Shown in pieces: positions 24,927 through 33,747 of a stretch of DNA of 64,000 bases. The notes beneath the pieces are model-generated. The model was given only the letters and a program-made list of their open reading frames with translations, had not been told where the DNA came from and did no database searches. A program made the position numbers and the translations under genes. Each line of letters begins with the position of its first letter. Position 1 is the stretch's first letter. The stretch is from contig JASBSB010000007.1 of the NCBI GenBank assembly GCA_030149205.1, forward strand, positions 124,001 to 188,000. The letters run 5' to 3'. Source of the DNA: Candidatus Heimdallarchaeota archaeon (GTDB lineage Archaea > Asgardarchaeota > Heimdallarchaeia > Heimdallarchaeales > Kariarchaeaceae).

Positions 24927-26117
24927 ATGAGAATTTCAGATAGAGTTGGGACAATGAAGTATGCTATTAGGGATGTCCAAAAAATAGCGAATGATCTTCA
25001 AAAGCAAGGGAAAGAGATTATGTATTTCAATATAGGAGACCCAAATAAATTTGACTTCAATGTACCAGAAGCTATGCAGGATGCATTGAGACATCACACA
25101 AATAAGGGATTTTATTCTCAATCAGAGGGTGATCTCTATGTCAGACAAAAGATTGCCGATTATGAAGACTCCAAATACAGAAATGGTGTTTCTTCTAATG
25201 ACGTAATATTTACTGATGGGGTTAGTGAGGGTATCTTATTTGTCTTCCTCTCGTTTTTGAATCCAGGTGATAAAATTTTGGTTCCTGCTCCTACTTACCC
25301 TGCTTACCAAAGTGCAGGTACAGTTACTCAAGCAGAACTGACCGTCTATAAGTGCATTGAAGAAGAAGGCTGGATTCCTGATGTGGAGGACATTAGAAGC
25401 AAAATCGATAGTAAAACGAAGATTTTAGTACTGATCAACCCTAATAATCCAACTGGTTCGGTGTATCATGAACAAAGACTAAGGAAAATAAGAGACCTTG
25501 CAGGTGAGCATGACCTAGTAATTATTTCTGATGAAATTTACGATCGTATGATATTAGATCAAGAAACGTCTTACAAATCTTTTTCACAGATAACGAAGGA
25601 TGTTCCTGCAATTATATTTAATGGATTTTCTAAAAACTATTTAGCTCCAGGATTTAGAGCAGGGTACATGTACACGCTTGATTTGGAGAATAAGATTTCC
25701 GAACCTTACGAAGGTGTCAAAAAATTATGTAGAATGAGATTATCACCTTCCACGCCTATTTCGTATGCAGCGGTAGACACATTATCAATGAATCCCCCTC
25801 ATCTACCAAATTTAATTGGTAAATTAAAATCAAGGAGAAATTATGTTACTAAACGATTCCAAGATATGGATAATATTTCTACAACTAAACCACAAGCTGC
25901 ATTTTACATATTCCCAAAAATTGAGATGATTAATCTAAATTTCTCTAATGATTTTGAATTGGTCATGGGTTTACTCAAAGAGGAGGGGGTACTATTCGTT
26001 CATGGTTCTGGGTTTGGTGTTCCAGATCATTTCAGAATGGTTTTCCTGTCTCCCGAGAATATTCTAGAAGAGGGATTGAATCGTTTCGAGAGATTTTTGG
26101 AAAGACACAGCTCTTAA
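24927..26117 (+). CDS. Class I/II PLP aminotransferase (alanine/aspartate type)
   Basis: A 396-residue fold-type I aminotransferase. It has FNIGDPNKFDFNVPEAM near the start, PAPTYPAYQSA, the NPNNPTGSV cofactor segment (about 172-180), SDEIYDRM near 207 and the Schiff-base Lys in NGFSKNYLAPGFRAGY near 240. The motif set resembles archaeal alanine aminotransferase-like enzymes, but the substrate cannot be fixed. It ends one base before the convergent polB stop. A second, different enzyme of this class is at 40651-41796. Confidence 0.87.
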   Translation: MRISDRVGTMKYAIRDVQKIANDLQKQGKEIMYFNIGDPNKFDFNVPEAMQDALRHHTNKGFYSQSEGDLYVRQKIADYEDSKYRNGVSSNDVIFTDGVSEGILFVFLSFLNPGDKILVPAPTYPAYQSAGTVTQAELTVYKCIEEEGWIPDVEDIRSKIDSKTKILVLINPNNPTGSVYHEQRLRKIRDLAGEHDLVIISDEIYDRMILDQETSYKSFSQITKDVPAIIFNGFSKNYLAPGFRAGYMYTLDLENKISEPYEGVKKLCRMRLSPSTPISYAAVDTLSMNPPHLPNLIGKLKSRRNYVTKRFQDMDNISTTKPQAAFYIFPKIEMINLNFSNDFELVMGLLKEEGVLFVHGSGFGVPDHFRMVFLSPENILEEGLNRFERFLERHSS

Positions 26118-28799
26118 TTATCCAAAAAAGTCATCTATAGATTGTTGTCCCATGATATCTTTTTCCCAAGAGATTCCCATAGGATTCAGAATTTGTTCAA
26201 AGGCAGATTGAGCAAGCTTTAGAAGATTTCTACCCAGTCTATCAGTTTTTAAATCGACCAACTGCACAGGTTTAACATTTGCCGTCTTAATGCTTTCTTT
26301 GTCTGTGGGAAATGAGAGTCTTGATGACGTTATTCTCACCTTAACTGGATCTCTGACAGGTACATACTCTATGCTATCTCCGATATCAATACTTTCAGCT
26401 CCTGGATAGTTGTTTTCTAATAATTGAGCAAGTGCCTGTATAGGTTGTGTCCAAGTCTGATAATCTTTTACACGGTTTGTAAATGTAGTTCTAATTACCA
26501 CATCAGGAATTTTAAGGTCATTATCTTCGACTTTTTTGATCAACTCACGAATTGTGTTTTTAATTTTGGATTTAGCTTCATTTAGTTCTGCAATGTTATG
26601 AACCTTGGAAAGGATTTCAAGAGTTTCATCAAAATAATCTCGAATAATATTAGGGGTGTTTCTTTTCTTTCCAACTAATCCTTTTACGACAACTTGTCCA
26701 GATTTTGTGACCCCGAGATAATTCTTTTTACGTTCTGAGAAAATAGCGTAGCGAAAATCATAATCTAATCCAAGTTCCACTCCTAAATTATCTATGCTCC
26801 ATTTTTTGAGTTTCTTTACATCATTATCACTTGGTTCATGTATAAATACAGAATCTGTATCTCCATATAGAACCCTTAGTTTTAGGTGAGTTGTGACAAA
26901 ATTTTGAGTTCTTGTAATTGCATCTCTGGCATAAGCTGTTGTTGATTCTGCAACTGGTAAACAATAAAAATCAAATGCTGGGGAGCCGATAACTCCATAC
27001 CCTGCATTTATTAGAACTTTAAGGGCCTGTTCTGTAACTCGGAACAGATTTCTCTCCTTTTTCCTCGGTTTAAAGTATTTCACTCTAATATCTCTTACAA
27101 ACCCAATCATTAGCGACATGATTCCAATTCGCTTAGTACAAACCCAATGATTCACGTCAGGAACACGGTTGGATTTACATTCTTCATGAATACAATTTAT
27201 GGTTTCATATGAAAGGTTTCGAGTCTTTATTAAAGATGGATATAGTGAGGCAAAGTCAAAGACTTGCACGTTCCACCATACGCCAGGTTGTGGATCAATA
27301 ACTATTGCACCTTGATATCTTTTTCCTTCTATTATGGATTGTGAGTGACCTTCACCTGCTTTTGCTGCGATTTCTTCCTTAAGCGGGACTAGATATTGCC
27401 GTTTTCTGTGTTCCCAAATCAGCCAAAATTTAATCCAAGTTGAAACTGTTAACCGAGTAAAGTCTGAAAAAGGTGATTTGGTAATTCTCATAAGTGTAAA
27501 TATCAGATTTAAAACTAGGTTGTTGTTATATGTTGTAAGCCGTAGGGTTAAGTCAACATCCTTTAGGTTATATTTCATTAGAGTTTGACCATTCATCTCA
27601 TTAATCCATACTTCCTCATGCTCAACTTTGTGTTCATTTAGAAGACCTCTTGAAACTTCATCAAGGGAGGCGGATTCATAGGCCCCACTAAATGCATAAA
27701 TCCTTATTGCTGCCTGTCTAAAGAAGATATGTAAATCCAAATGTAGGCTCGATTTAAACCCAGTTTCATTTCTTCTAATATTGATTGGGATCTCCTTGTT
27801 TGTCATCTCAAGTGCTAGGGCTCTATTATACAAATATGGATTATCAAAATTATCCCCGTTAAATGATATTAAAAGTGGATAAAGCTCTATAATTTCGAAA
27901 AAGCTTTCCAATAAGGCCCTTTCAGAGTCAAATCTATAAATTTCTACTGTTTTTGAGTTTATGTTATCCTTTGTCTCATCCCTATTTAATATCCAGAACA
28001 CCTGTCTTCCTTTGTTATCAGCCAATGCTATTGATATTATTGGATAAGTTGGATTTTTAGGGTTGGGCAGCCTCCCAAATTCAGAACCCACTTCGATGTC
28101 ATAAGCTGCTCTAAATATGTCTGGAATCTCTTGGAACAGATTAGGCATATAATCATTTAACATTTCTATTTCTTGATCAGATTCACCTTCAAATGAGTGA
28201 TTTAGCTGGTTAACAATATCTTCAGGGAGTACCTTTTCGGAATGAAGCAATTTAGAATCTTTAACATCATAAAATGTACCCGGCGTTATCAGAAAATCGG
28301 CAATATAGTTAAAATGGTAGCGTATATCTGCCTCATAAGATGGTTTTATGAAGTTTCTGAATGATTTCTCTGCATCACCCCCTATATCGAGGGGAGTTGA
28401 ACCTAAGACTTTAGAGAATGTTGATTTTCCCCATTCTAACAATACTTCTTTTTCAACTGGTTCAGTTCCCAAATAGTTTTGTGATTGTGCTACTCCTGGA
28501 ATCTCTTCTATTCCTTCTTTGGTTATGGGTGTTATGAGATATGGGTGGTGATTTGTATTATCAACCCAATAATACAAACTTTCTGTTTTCAAATCGTAAA
28601 ACACTAAAATTGCTTTGTTTAACTTGCCGTCATATTTTGCATCAATTAAAAATACGTTGTTAATGTCCTCACTGAGTTTATGTGAAAATTGTTTTGTCTC
28701 TGCAACAGAAATCTCAAGTTCTTCTTCAGAAATCAATTCTTCCTTATCTTCCAATTCCAAATCAGGGTCTTCTTCATCAAAAAATTCATCCAAACTCAA
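26118..28799 (-). CDS. polB: Family B DNA polymerase with C-terminal PIP box
   Basis: An 893-residue replicative or repair polymerase. Exonuclease motifs are all present: YDIEVGS (near 230), FNGDNFDNPYL (near 316) and YNLKD (near 406). Polymerase motifs are DFASLYPSLIKT (near 516), KVLINAGYGVIG (near 600) and YGDTDSVF (near 650). KKNYLGV follows. The protein ends QQSIDDFFG, a PCNA-interacting peptide. The first 40 residues are very acidic. No intein interrupts the motifs. It overlaps the upstream unknown gene by 4 bp (ATGA). Confidence 0.95.
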   Translation of the reverse strand: MSLDEFFDEEDPDLELEDKEELISEEELEISVAETKQFSHKLSEDINNVFLIDAKYDGKLNKAILVFYDLKTESLYYWVDNTNHHPYLITPITKEGIEEIPGVAQSQNYLGTEPVEKEVLLEWGKSTFSKVLGSTPLDIGGDAEKSFRNFIKPSYEADIRYHFNYIADFLITPGTFYDVKDSKLLHSEKVLPEDIVNQLNHSFEGESDQEIEMLNDYMPNLFQEIPDIFRAAYDIEVGSEFGRLPNPKNPTYPIISIALADNKGRQVFWILNRDETKDNINSKTVEIYRFDSERALLESFFEIIELYPLLISFNGDNFDNPYLYNRALALEMTNKEIPINIRRNETGFKSSLHLDLHIFFRQAAIRIYAFSGAYESASLDEVSRGLLNEHKVEHEEVWINEMNGQTLMKYNLKDVDLTLRLTTYNNNLVLNLIFTLMRITKSPFSDFTRLTVSTWIKFWLIWEHRKRQYLVPLKEEIAAKAGEGHSQSIIEGKRYQGAIVIDPQPGVWWNVQVFDFASLYPSLIKTRNLSYETINCIHEECKSNRVPDVNHWVCTKRIGIMSLMIGFVRDIRVKYFKPRKKERNLFRVTEQALKVLINAGYGVIGSPAFDFYCLPVAESTTAYARDAITRTQNFVTTHLKLRVLYGDTDSVFIHEPSDNDVKKLKKWSIDNLGVELGLDYDFRYAIFSERKKNYLGVTKSGQVVVKGLVGKKRNTPNIIRDYFDETLEILSKVHNIAELNEAKSKIKNTIRELIKKVEDNDLKIPDVVIRTTFTNRVKDYQTWTQPIQALAQLLENNYPGAESIDIGDSIEYVPVRDPVKVRITSSRLSFPTDKESIKTANVKPVQLVDLKTDRLGRNLLKLAQSAFEQILNPMGISWEKDIMGQQSIDDFFG

Positions 28800-29545
28800 T
28801 TTAATCGTGCTCCTGTGAGTTTAATTGCTTTGTGAAAAATTAATTCATAATCATTCAATACATTGAGCTTCGCAAGGCTCAGCCAGCTTTCGAGACTTTC
28901 TACTATGCTTGAAGGGATACCTTCAGATTGTTGTAGTTCAGGGGGTAATTCCCCAGATGATCCAGATATCCAATTAAGGTCACAGGTTTGACCCTGTTCT
29001 ACCTTTTTCATCCAATGAAACAGAAAATCAATTGTTTGATTTGGTAAAAAGAAAGTAATTATATCATCCTTAATAGAAAGAACACCTTTTGGCTTAGTCA
29101 ACAGTAAATGTTTAAGCTCAGATACTGCTGGAGTACTTAAAAGAAGTTTTAGGAAAAGCAAATTATCATTTTTAATACCTAAGATTTGGTTTAAGAAATC
29201 AAATGTTAAGACTGTATTTCCCAAATATAGATTTTTTTCAAGTTCCCATGTGAAGCAACTATATCTTAGGAGTTCATTTTTGAAGTAATCACTATTGTCA
29301 ATTCGAAAAGTTATTGAAGAAATTTCAGGCTTCAATTTCGAAAAGGACTGAATAAATCTATAATCAAAAGTTCCAGCCAGAGTTATCTCATCCCCAAAAA
29401 AGGTATTTGTTGAACCAGATTTTCTAAAATAATGGAGTATGTTCTCATATTTACTCAGTAAATTAAAAAAAGAGGATATGAATTCTGAGGAAACCCCATA
29501 TGCAGAAAAGGTCAACTTTATGATTTCCACATTCAAGCTAATCAA
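28796..29545 (-). CDS. Unknown protein encoded directly upstream of polB
   Basis: A 249-residue soluble protein of mixed alpha/beta character with many Phe and Leu residues, no membrane span and no recognised motif. A short Gly/Pro loop (SGSSGELPPELQQSEGIP, about 193-210) separates a C-terminal helical part. It overlaps the polB start by 4 bases, so the two are probably co-translated. An accessory function in replication or repair is suggested only by this coupling. Confidence 0.65.
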   Translation of the reverse strand: MISLNVEIIKLTFSAYGVSSEFISSFFNLLSKYENILHYFRKSGSTNTFFGDEITLAGTFDYRFIQSFSKLKPEISSITFRIDNSDYFKNELLRYSCFTWELEKNLYLGNTVLTFDFLNQILGIKNDNLLFLKLLLSTPAVSELKHLLLTKPKGVLSIKDDIITFFLPNQTIDFLFHWMKKVEQGQTCDLNWISGSSGELPPELQQSEGIPSSIVESLESWLSLAKLNVLNDYELIFHKAIKLTGARLN

Positions 29546-29606
29546 GATAACAAAAAAAGATTTTCTCTATGAATTAGAAATAGTACCGGTCTTTAAGACA
29601 CAAATA

Positions 29607-30008
29607 TTAAATGAAATTCGGGAGTGATTTTAATTTGACTACTGGGATATAGGCAGATTGGCTATTTTGTCCTACTATCGTAACAAATTCCCAAGATTCT
29701 TTCGAATTATCACCGGAGTAGAGGTAGTTTATGAAGGAACCCGTGGGTTCAATTTCTGTTTCAACATAAACTGTAATTGGTAATCCTTCCAGGTCATACC
29801 AACTAGGAACAATGTGAGTTAGAAAATACATCCACTTTCCATTTTCTAATTTGGTTGTATAAATGTGACCACCTCGATTCTGTGAGTTTGCGGTTACTAG
29901 TCTTACAAGTTCTGTCAAATCCGCTAGTTCCATTCTTTGTGACTGGCTTATCTTATCCATAAACATTCTATAAATTTTAAAAAATTTAAAGACTACATTA
30001 CGAACCAT
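29607..30008 (-). CDS. Unknown small protein in the rpo11 operon
   Basis: Up to 133 residues; the ATG at residue 17 (29960, MDKISQSQRMELADLTELVR) is a likely start that avoids overlap with the upstream gene. After an N-terminal helix it is beta-rich: GGHIYTTKLENGKWMYFLTH, PITVYVETEIEPTGSF and WEFVTIVGQ. There is no Cys or membrane segment. It follows the RNase III-like gene and Rpo11 on the same strand. No family is recognised. Confidence 0.6.
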   Translation of the reverse strand: MVRNVVFKFFKIYRMFMDKISQSQRMELADLTELVRLVTANSQNRGGHIYTTKLENGKWMYFLTHIVPSWYDLEGLPITVYVETEIEPTGSFINYLYSGDNSKESWEFVTIVGQNSQSAYIPVVKLKSLPNFI

Positions 30009-30471
30009 TTAGATCTTCAAAATATGAAATTTCTTTAAATCGTCTTAGAATTGCATGGATTAACTGTTCCATTGCACTTGCACAGGCTAACTTTTCGATT
30101 TTAGTTGAAATAAAATCATCACCTGAAACCCAGAGGGCCAATAGATCTATCATTTCAGATAAGGACATTACTTCTTTGAAATATGCAAAAGCAACTAGTG
30201 CTTCCACACCATTTGCAACATCCCCAGTTTTAGACCTATTGGGATAATAAGAGAGTATCCCCGCTGATTCAGCCGCTGCTCTTAATGACTTATCCCATAC
30301 ATGAATCGATCCTTTTTTGGATTTATAACCAATCCTCATTGAAGTATAAATGAAGTTAACCAAAAAATCACCTAAATGGGCTAAATTATCTGAGGTTAGA
30401 ACCTTTCGTATTTTTTTGGTTTTTAAAATTCCAATTAATTCAGGTAATTCATTCTGGGTATGCTTCATCAA
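29998..30471 (-). CDS. Archaeal RNase III-like fold protein
   Basis: A 157-residue helical protein. LAHLGDFLVNFIYTSMRIG (about 31-49) and the later GDVANGVEALVAFAYFKEVM (about 93-112) match the two acidic-helix regions of the compact archaeal RNase III-like family (Ribonucleas_3_2), which lacks a dsRNA-binding domain. Asp35 and Asp94/Glu100 are candidates for the metal site. Activity is not certain. It begins 23 bp inside the end of rpo11, so it is probably coupled to a transcription gene. Confidence 0.7.
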   Translation of the reverse strand: MMKHTQNELPELIGILKTKKIRKVLTSDNLAHLGDFLVNFIYTSMRIGYKSKKGSIHVWDKSLRAAAESAGILSYYPNRSKTGDVANGVEALVAFAYFKEVMSLSEMIDLLALWVSGDDFISTKIEKLACASAMEQLIHAILRRFKEISYFEDLNGS

Positions 30472-30730
30472 ATGCCCTTCTGAACTCTTGGGTAGTTTTT
30501 ATCAGCTCACGTGAACTATCAATTAACACATCCACAGGGTTGGTACCTTTCTCAGTTTTAATTTGAAAAATCAATGAATTTTCGAAGGTTTGATCCCTGG
30601 CATAACCACAGAGTAACACATCATCTCTCTCGAGACACTTCTCTTTTAACATGTTGTATAATGTATGGGGATCATCAAGTATTTGCAACCTAAGATAGTC
30701 ATCACCTTGTTGTTGGATGTTAATTTTCAT
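30449..30730 (-). CDS. rpo11: DNA-directed RNA polymerase subunit Rpo11 (L)
   Basis: A 93-residue assembly subunit that pairs with Rpo3, like the bacterial alpha N-terminal domain. It keeps the L-subunit pattern: DPHTLYNMLKEKCL near residue 20, VLLCGYARDQTFENSLIFQI and a TEKGTNPVDVLIDSSREL helix. The length is normal. It is first in a three-gene minus-strand run and has an A+T-rich promoter region upstream (30731-30909). Confidence 0.9.
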   Translation of the reverse strand: MKINIQQQGDDYLRLQILDDPHTLYNMLKEKCLERDDVLLCGYARDQTFENSLIFQIKTEKGTNPVDVLIDSSRELIKTTQEFRRAFDEAYPE

Positions 30731-30909
30731 AAATCACCTAATAATTTATTAAAAAAAAAGGATTCGTTTAGGTATCTTTACTTAAAGCAGTATTTGGAAA
30801 AGTGAGTTAAACATCTCAGCATCATGTAGCGAAAAAACACCCGTTGTTCCTTGTGAAATTTTATTGGTATAGAGGATAAGGTACAAAAATACCTACTAAA
30901 CTTAACTGT

Positions 30910-31236
30910 ATGGATAATAAATCTAACGAATCCTCTGTTCCACCCTATATTAAAGATGTTCAAGTCCCCTCAGATTTAAAGGTTGGTGAGGAATTCATTG
31001 TTCAGGTTGTTGGAGATTGGCCTAACCCATCATGGAAACATATAAAGACAGATATTTCTTATCTTGAGAACAGAGTAGAAATAAATTATCGTGGTGTAAG
31101 AGGTGCAGGGTTCGCATTGATGGTACTACAACCTGTAAGCTTTGAGGTACCATTAACACTGAACAAAGAGGGAAAGTGGAAAATAATTGTTTTAGGGAGA
31201 AGTGGTAATTTTGAAGTCGAGGTAAATGTAAAATAA
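30910..31236 (+). CDS. Small beta-rich protein, unknown
   Basis: A 108-residue soluble protein with a polar N-terminus (MDNKSNESSVPPY) and then a likely beta-sandwich: VPSDLKVGEEFIVQVVGDWP, strands around IEINYRG-type residues, and LNKEGKWKIIVLGRSGNFEV. The layout resembles small Ig-like or inhibitor-type domains, but no family is recognised. There is no signal peptide. A DegT-type aminotransferase follows 60 bp downstream with its own TATA-like box. Confidence 0.6.
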   Translation: MDNKSNESSVPPYIKDVQVPSDLKVGEEFIVQVVGDWPNPSWKHIKTDISYLENRVEINYRGVRGAGFALMVLQPVSFEVPLTLNKEGKWKIIVLGRSGNFEVEVNVK

Positions 31237-31267
31237 TTACGGAAGACATTTGATTATTTCCTTAGAA

Positions 31268-31275
31268 TTATATAT
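31268..31275 (+). promoter_or_regulatory. TATA-like box of the DegT aminotransferase
   Basis: TTATATAT is centred 25 bp before the GTG at 31296, and there is no Shine-Dalgarno. It is the clearest example in the window of the arrangement expected for a leaderless transcript. Confidence 0.55.
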
Positions 31276-31295
31276 CCTGAAAAAATCTAATTATT

Positions 31296-32447
31296 GTGAT
31301 TAATAGAGATATTCCCTTTGTTGATTTACCCTTAACAGAGAGAGATGTAGAAGCTGTTGCAGAGGTCATTAGATCAAAAAAATTGCTTGAGAGTGACCAA
31401 GCAAGACGGTTTGAGAAAGATTTTAGTAGGTTCACTGGTGCGAAATACAGTTTAACCTGCGCAAATGGGACAGCCGCATTACATCTGGCACTGGAAGCGA
31501 TAGGGATCAACCCCGGAGATGAGGTATTAACTCCGGCATTCACTTTTATTGCAACTTCGAATTCTATATTATTTGTCGGTGGTATCCCAAAATTTGTGGA
31601 TATCAACCCAAAAACTTGGAACATGGATCCAGAGATGGCAGAAAAAGCAATCACAGAAAAAACTAAAGCACTCATGCCAGTCCATATATTTGGTCTAGGA
31701 GCAGATATGAAAGCTTTTCGAGATTTAGCTGAGGATAAAGACCTCTTGTTAATAGAAGATGCAGCGCAGGCCCATGGCACCAAAATTGATGGGCATCATG
31801 CTGGAACATGGGGGGATATCGCAACATTTTCGTTATATGCAACAAAAAACTTGATATCTGGTGAAGGAGGTGTTGTAACTACAAATAACGAGGAACTGGC
31901 AGAAAAGGTTGAATCGTTAAAGAATCATGGTCGGACTAAACAAGGTGGGTACAAGCATGTTAGAGTAGGTTTTAATTACAGAATGACTGATATGCAAGCT
32001 GCGATTGCAAATGTTCAGCTTGAAAAATTACCAAAGATGTTAGAACAGAGGAAAACTAATGCAGAACATTACAGGAGAGTAATTGATGAGTTACCCAACT
32101 TAGATTATCAAAGGGTTCCAAAGGGGTTTACCCATGGAAATTATATTTTTGGACTTGATACCAGAAATTCGATGTTAAAGCCCTCAGAGTTTGTTACAGA
32201 ATTAAAGAAACAAAGGGTTTTATCAAGGCCTATCTATAGTACATTAAGTTATGAACAAGAAAATTTCAAGCATATTAATAATTGGAGATGGGCTAAGTTT
32301 GTTAAATACCCAGATTATTCAAACCTCTATCTGGACTATTCAGAAAAAATATCTAAAAACCATTTAGAAATTCCTGTGGTTCCAAGTCTAACTGAGGAAG
32401 AACGCACACACGTGGGAAATGTGTTAAAAGAGATCCTTGATTCATAA
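31296..32447 (+). CDS. DegT/DnrJ/EryC1 family sugar aminotransferase
   Basis: A 383-residue PLP enzyme that adds an amino group to a nucleotide-linked keto sugar. Family motifs: PFVDLPLTERDVEAV at the start, CANGTAALHLALEA (about 49-62), GDEVLTPAFTFIATSN, EDAAQAHG (about 155-162) and the PLP Lys in YATKNLISGEGG (near 187). The RVGFNYRMTDMQAAI segment follows. The start is GTG, 25 bp after a TATA box. It is not within a sugar-gene cluster; the glycan genes are at 15-17 kb. It may supply amino sugars for surface glycans. Confidence 0.88.
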   Translation: MINRDIPFVDLPLTERDVEAVAEVIRSKKLLESDQARRFEKDFSRFTGAKYSLTCANGTAALHLALEAIGINPGDEVLTPAFTFIATSNSILFVGGIPKFVDINPKTWNMDPEMAEKAITEKTKALMPVHIFGLGADMKAFRDLAEDKDLLLIEDAAQAHGTKIDGHHAGTWGDIATFSLYATKNLISGEGGVVTTNNEELAEKVESLKNHGRTKQGGYKHVRVGFNYRMTDMQAAIANVQLEKLPKMLEQRKTNAEHYRRVIDELPNLDYQRVPKGFTHGNYIFGLDTRNSMLKPSEFVTELKKQRVLSRPIYSTLSYEQENFKHINNWRWAKFVKYPDYSNLYLDYSEKISKNHLEIPVVPSLTEEERTHVGNVLKEILDS

Positions 32448-32489
32448 AACAATGAAAATATTAATTAGCTTGAATCTGTACATTATTTG

Positions 32490-33023
32490 ATGGAAATTCC
32501 AATTTATCCTCTCAGAAACTCAACCTTGTACAAACTAATGGATGAAGAAAAAAAACATGAGGATAGGACAACAAGAAAATTCAACTTTGCCAACAAATTC
32601 GTGGTTCCACTTTATCGACTGAATATTTTGCCTCTATTCCTTCTTGGAAAAATTTTCATTCTTGTAAAAACAAAGGGGAGAAAAACGGGTAAAATTAGGT
32701 ATGTTCCTCTCGAATACAGAAAGAGAGGTGATAAGTTCCTCATATTTGCTTCTCGTGGTGAGAGGAGTAATTGGTACAGAAATATAATTGCTTATACAGA
32801 TCAGCCTTTACTTGGAAAAATTGGATTTAAATGGCATCAATTTATAGTTAATGAAATTCAAGATGTTGAAGATCGGGTTGAAATAATGAAATGGTATGCC
32901 CAATCTTTTCAAAGTTCTGCAAAAGCATTATTTGGATATGATAAGACTGTTCAGATAGAGGATAGAAGTTTTATCAATATTTGTCAGTTCATAAGAATAC
33001 TAGAATTAGAGAAAATAGATTAA
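32490..33023 (+). CDS. Deazaflavin (F420)-dependent nitroreductase-like protein
   Basis: A 177-residue protein of the split-beta-barrel flavin-type fold. LVKTKGRKTGKIRYVPLEYR (about residues 57-76) is the signature of the Ddn/F420-dependent nitroreductase family, and the following ASRGERSNWYRNI matches its second motif. Physiological roles include quinone or lipid reduction; the substrate is unknown. The ATG at 32490 is preferred to the adjacent TTG. Its 3' end overlaps the convergent DUF2461 gene by 4 bp. Confidence 0.8.
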   Translation: MEIPIYPLRNSTLYKLMDEEKKHEDRTTRKFNFANKFVVPLYRLNILPLFLLGKIFILVKTKGRKTGKIRYVPLEYRKRGDKFLIFASRGERSNWYRNIIAYTDQPLLGKIGFKWHQFIVNEIQDVEDRVEIMKWYAQSFQSSAKALFGYDKTVQIEDRSFINICQFIRILELEKID

Positions 33024-33685
33024 GATTCGATCAATGCTGTCCTCAAAAATGAGATGAGAGGATAACCTATTTTATAATATGAAACAATTATATGAGAAAG
33101 GTCTTCATTAAATAGTTCAGAGGTGGGAAAATTATGTTCAAAATAAAATTTTTTGTTCATAATTTCAGGAATCTTTGAGGAGAGAGAGGTGTATATCTCA
33201 GGAAGGCGTTTATTTTTGTCTCCTCTGATCTCTCCAAAATGTGATTGGAATTCATTGGAGGATTGTAGTTTTAAAAATTCTTCTTGGTTATTCAGAATAT
33301 GATTTCTAATCTTAGAAATTCCAGAAGGAGAGACAAAGTAACAGCCACCACCGATTTGAATTGATTTATTGGAAATATTGATGAAATAGCCCGGATCATC
33401 CTTTGCACTTCTTTTAGTTGTGTTTATGGAAGCTCCAACATTTAATTTATATGGAGACTTATCTTTGCTAAATCTAACATCCCTATTTATTCTAAACATT
33501 ACATTCTTTGGACTGGTATTAATTAGTGGGTCAAATTCTTGTATCTGAGAGATCAAATCTGCTAAGAGGTTCAAAAATGGAGATTTAACATTCTTTTCAT
33601 ATTTTGTTTTGTTCTGGTCAAACCAGGATTTTGTGTTGCTTTCTTCTAACTCCAAAAAAAATTCATAAAATTTCTGCGTAAACAT
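33020..33685 (-). CDS. DUF2461 family protein
   Basis: About 221 residues from the ATG at 33685 (MFTQKFYEFFLELEESNTKSW). The family signature is visible: NTKSWFDQNKTKYE, the FRINRDVRFSKDKSPYKLNV segment and GGGCYFVSPSG. Function is not known for the family. The open frame runs on to 33745, but the added leader is hydrophobic and not typical. It is convergent with the F420-type gene (4-bp overlap) and is followed upstream by an NAD-kinase-like gene. Confidence 0.8.
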   Translation of the reverse strand: MFTQKFYEFFLELEESNTKSWFDQNKTKYEKNVKSPFLNLLADLISQIQEFDPLINTSPKNVMFRINRDVRFSKDKSPYKLNVGASINTTKRSAKDDPGYFINISNKSIQIGGGCYFVSPSGISKIRNHILNNQEEFLKLQSSNEFQSHFGEIRGDKNKRLPEIYTSLSSKIPEIMNKKFYFEHNFPTSELFNEDLSHIIVSYYKIGYPLISFLRTALIES

Positions 33686-33747
33686 TTGGTTAAAAATAAA
33701 TAGTATATTAAGTATTAATAGTTTGTCACCCTCTCTATATAACATTA

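Noticed and set aside
26118..28799. Intein in PolB
   Set aside because: Polymerase motifs A, B and C are read without interruption and the length is normal.
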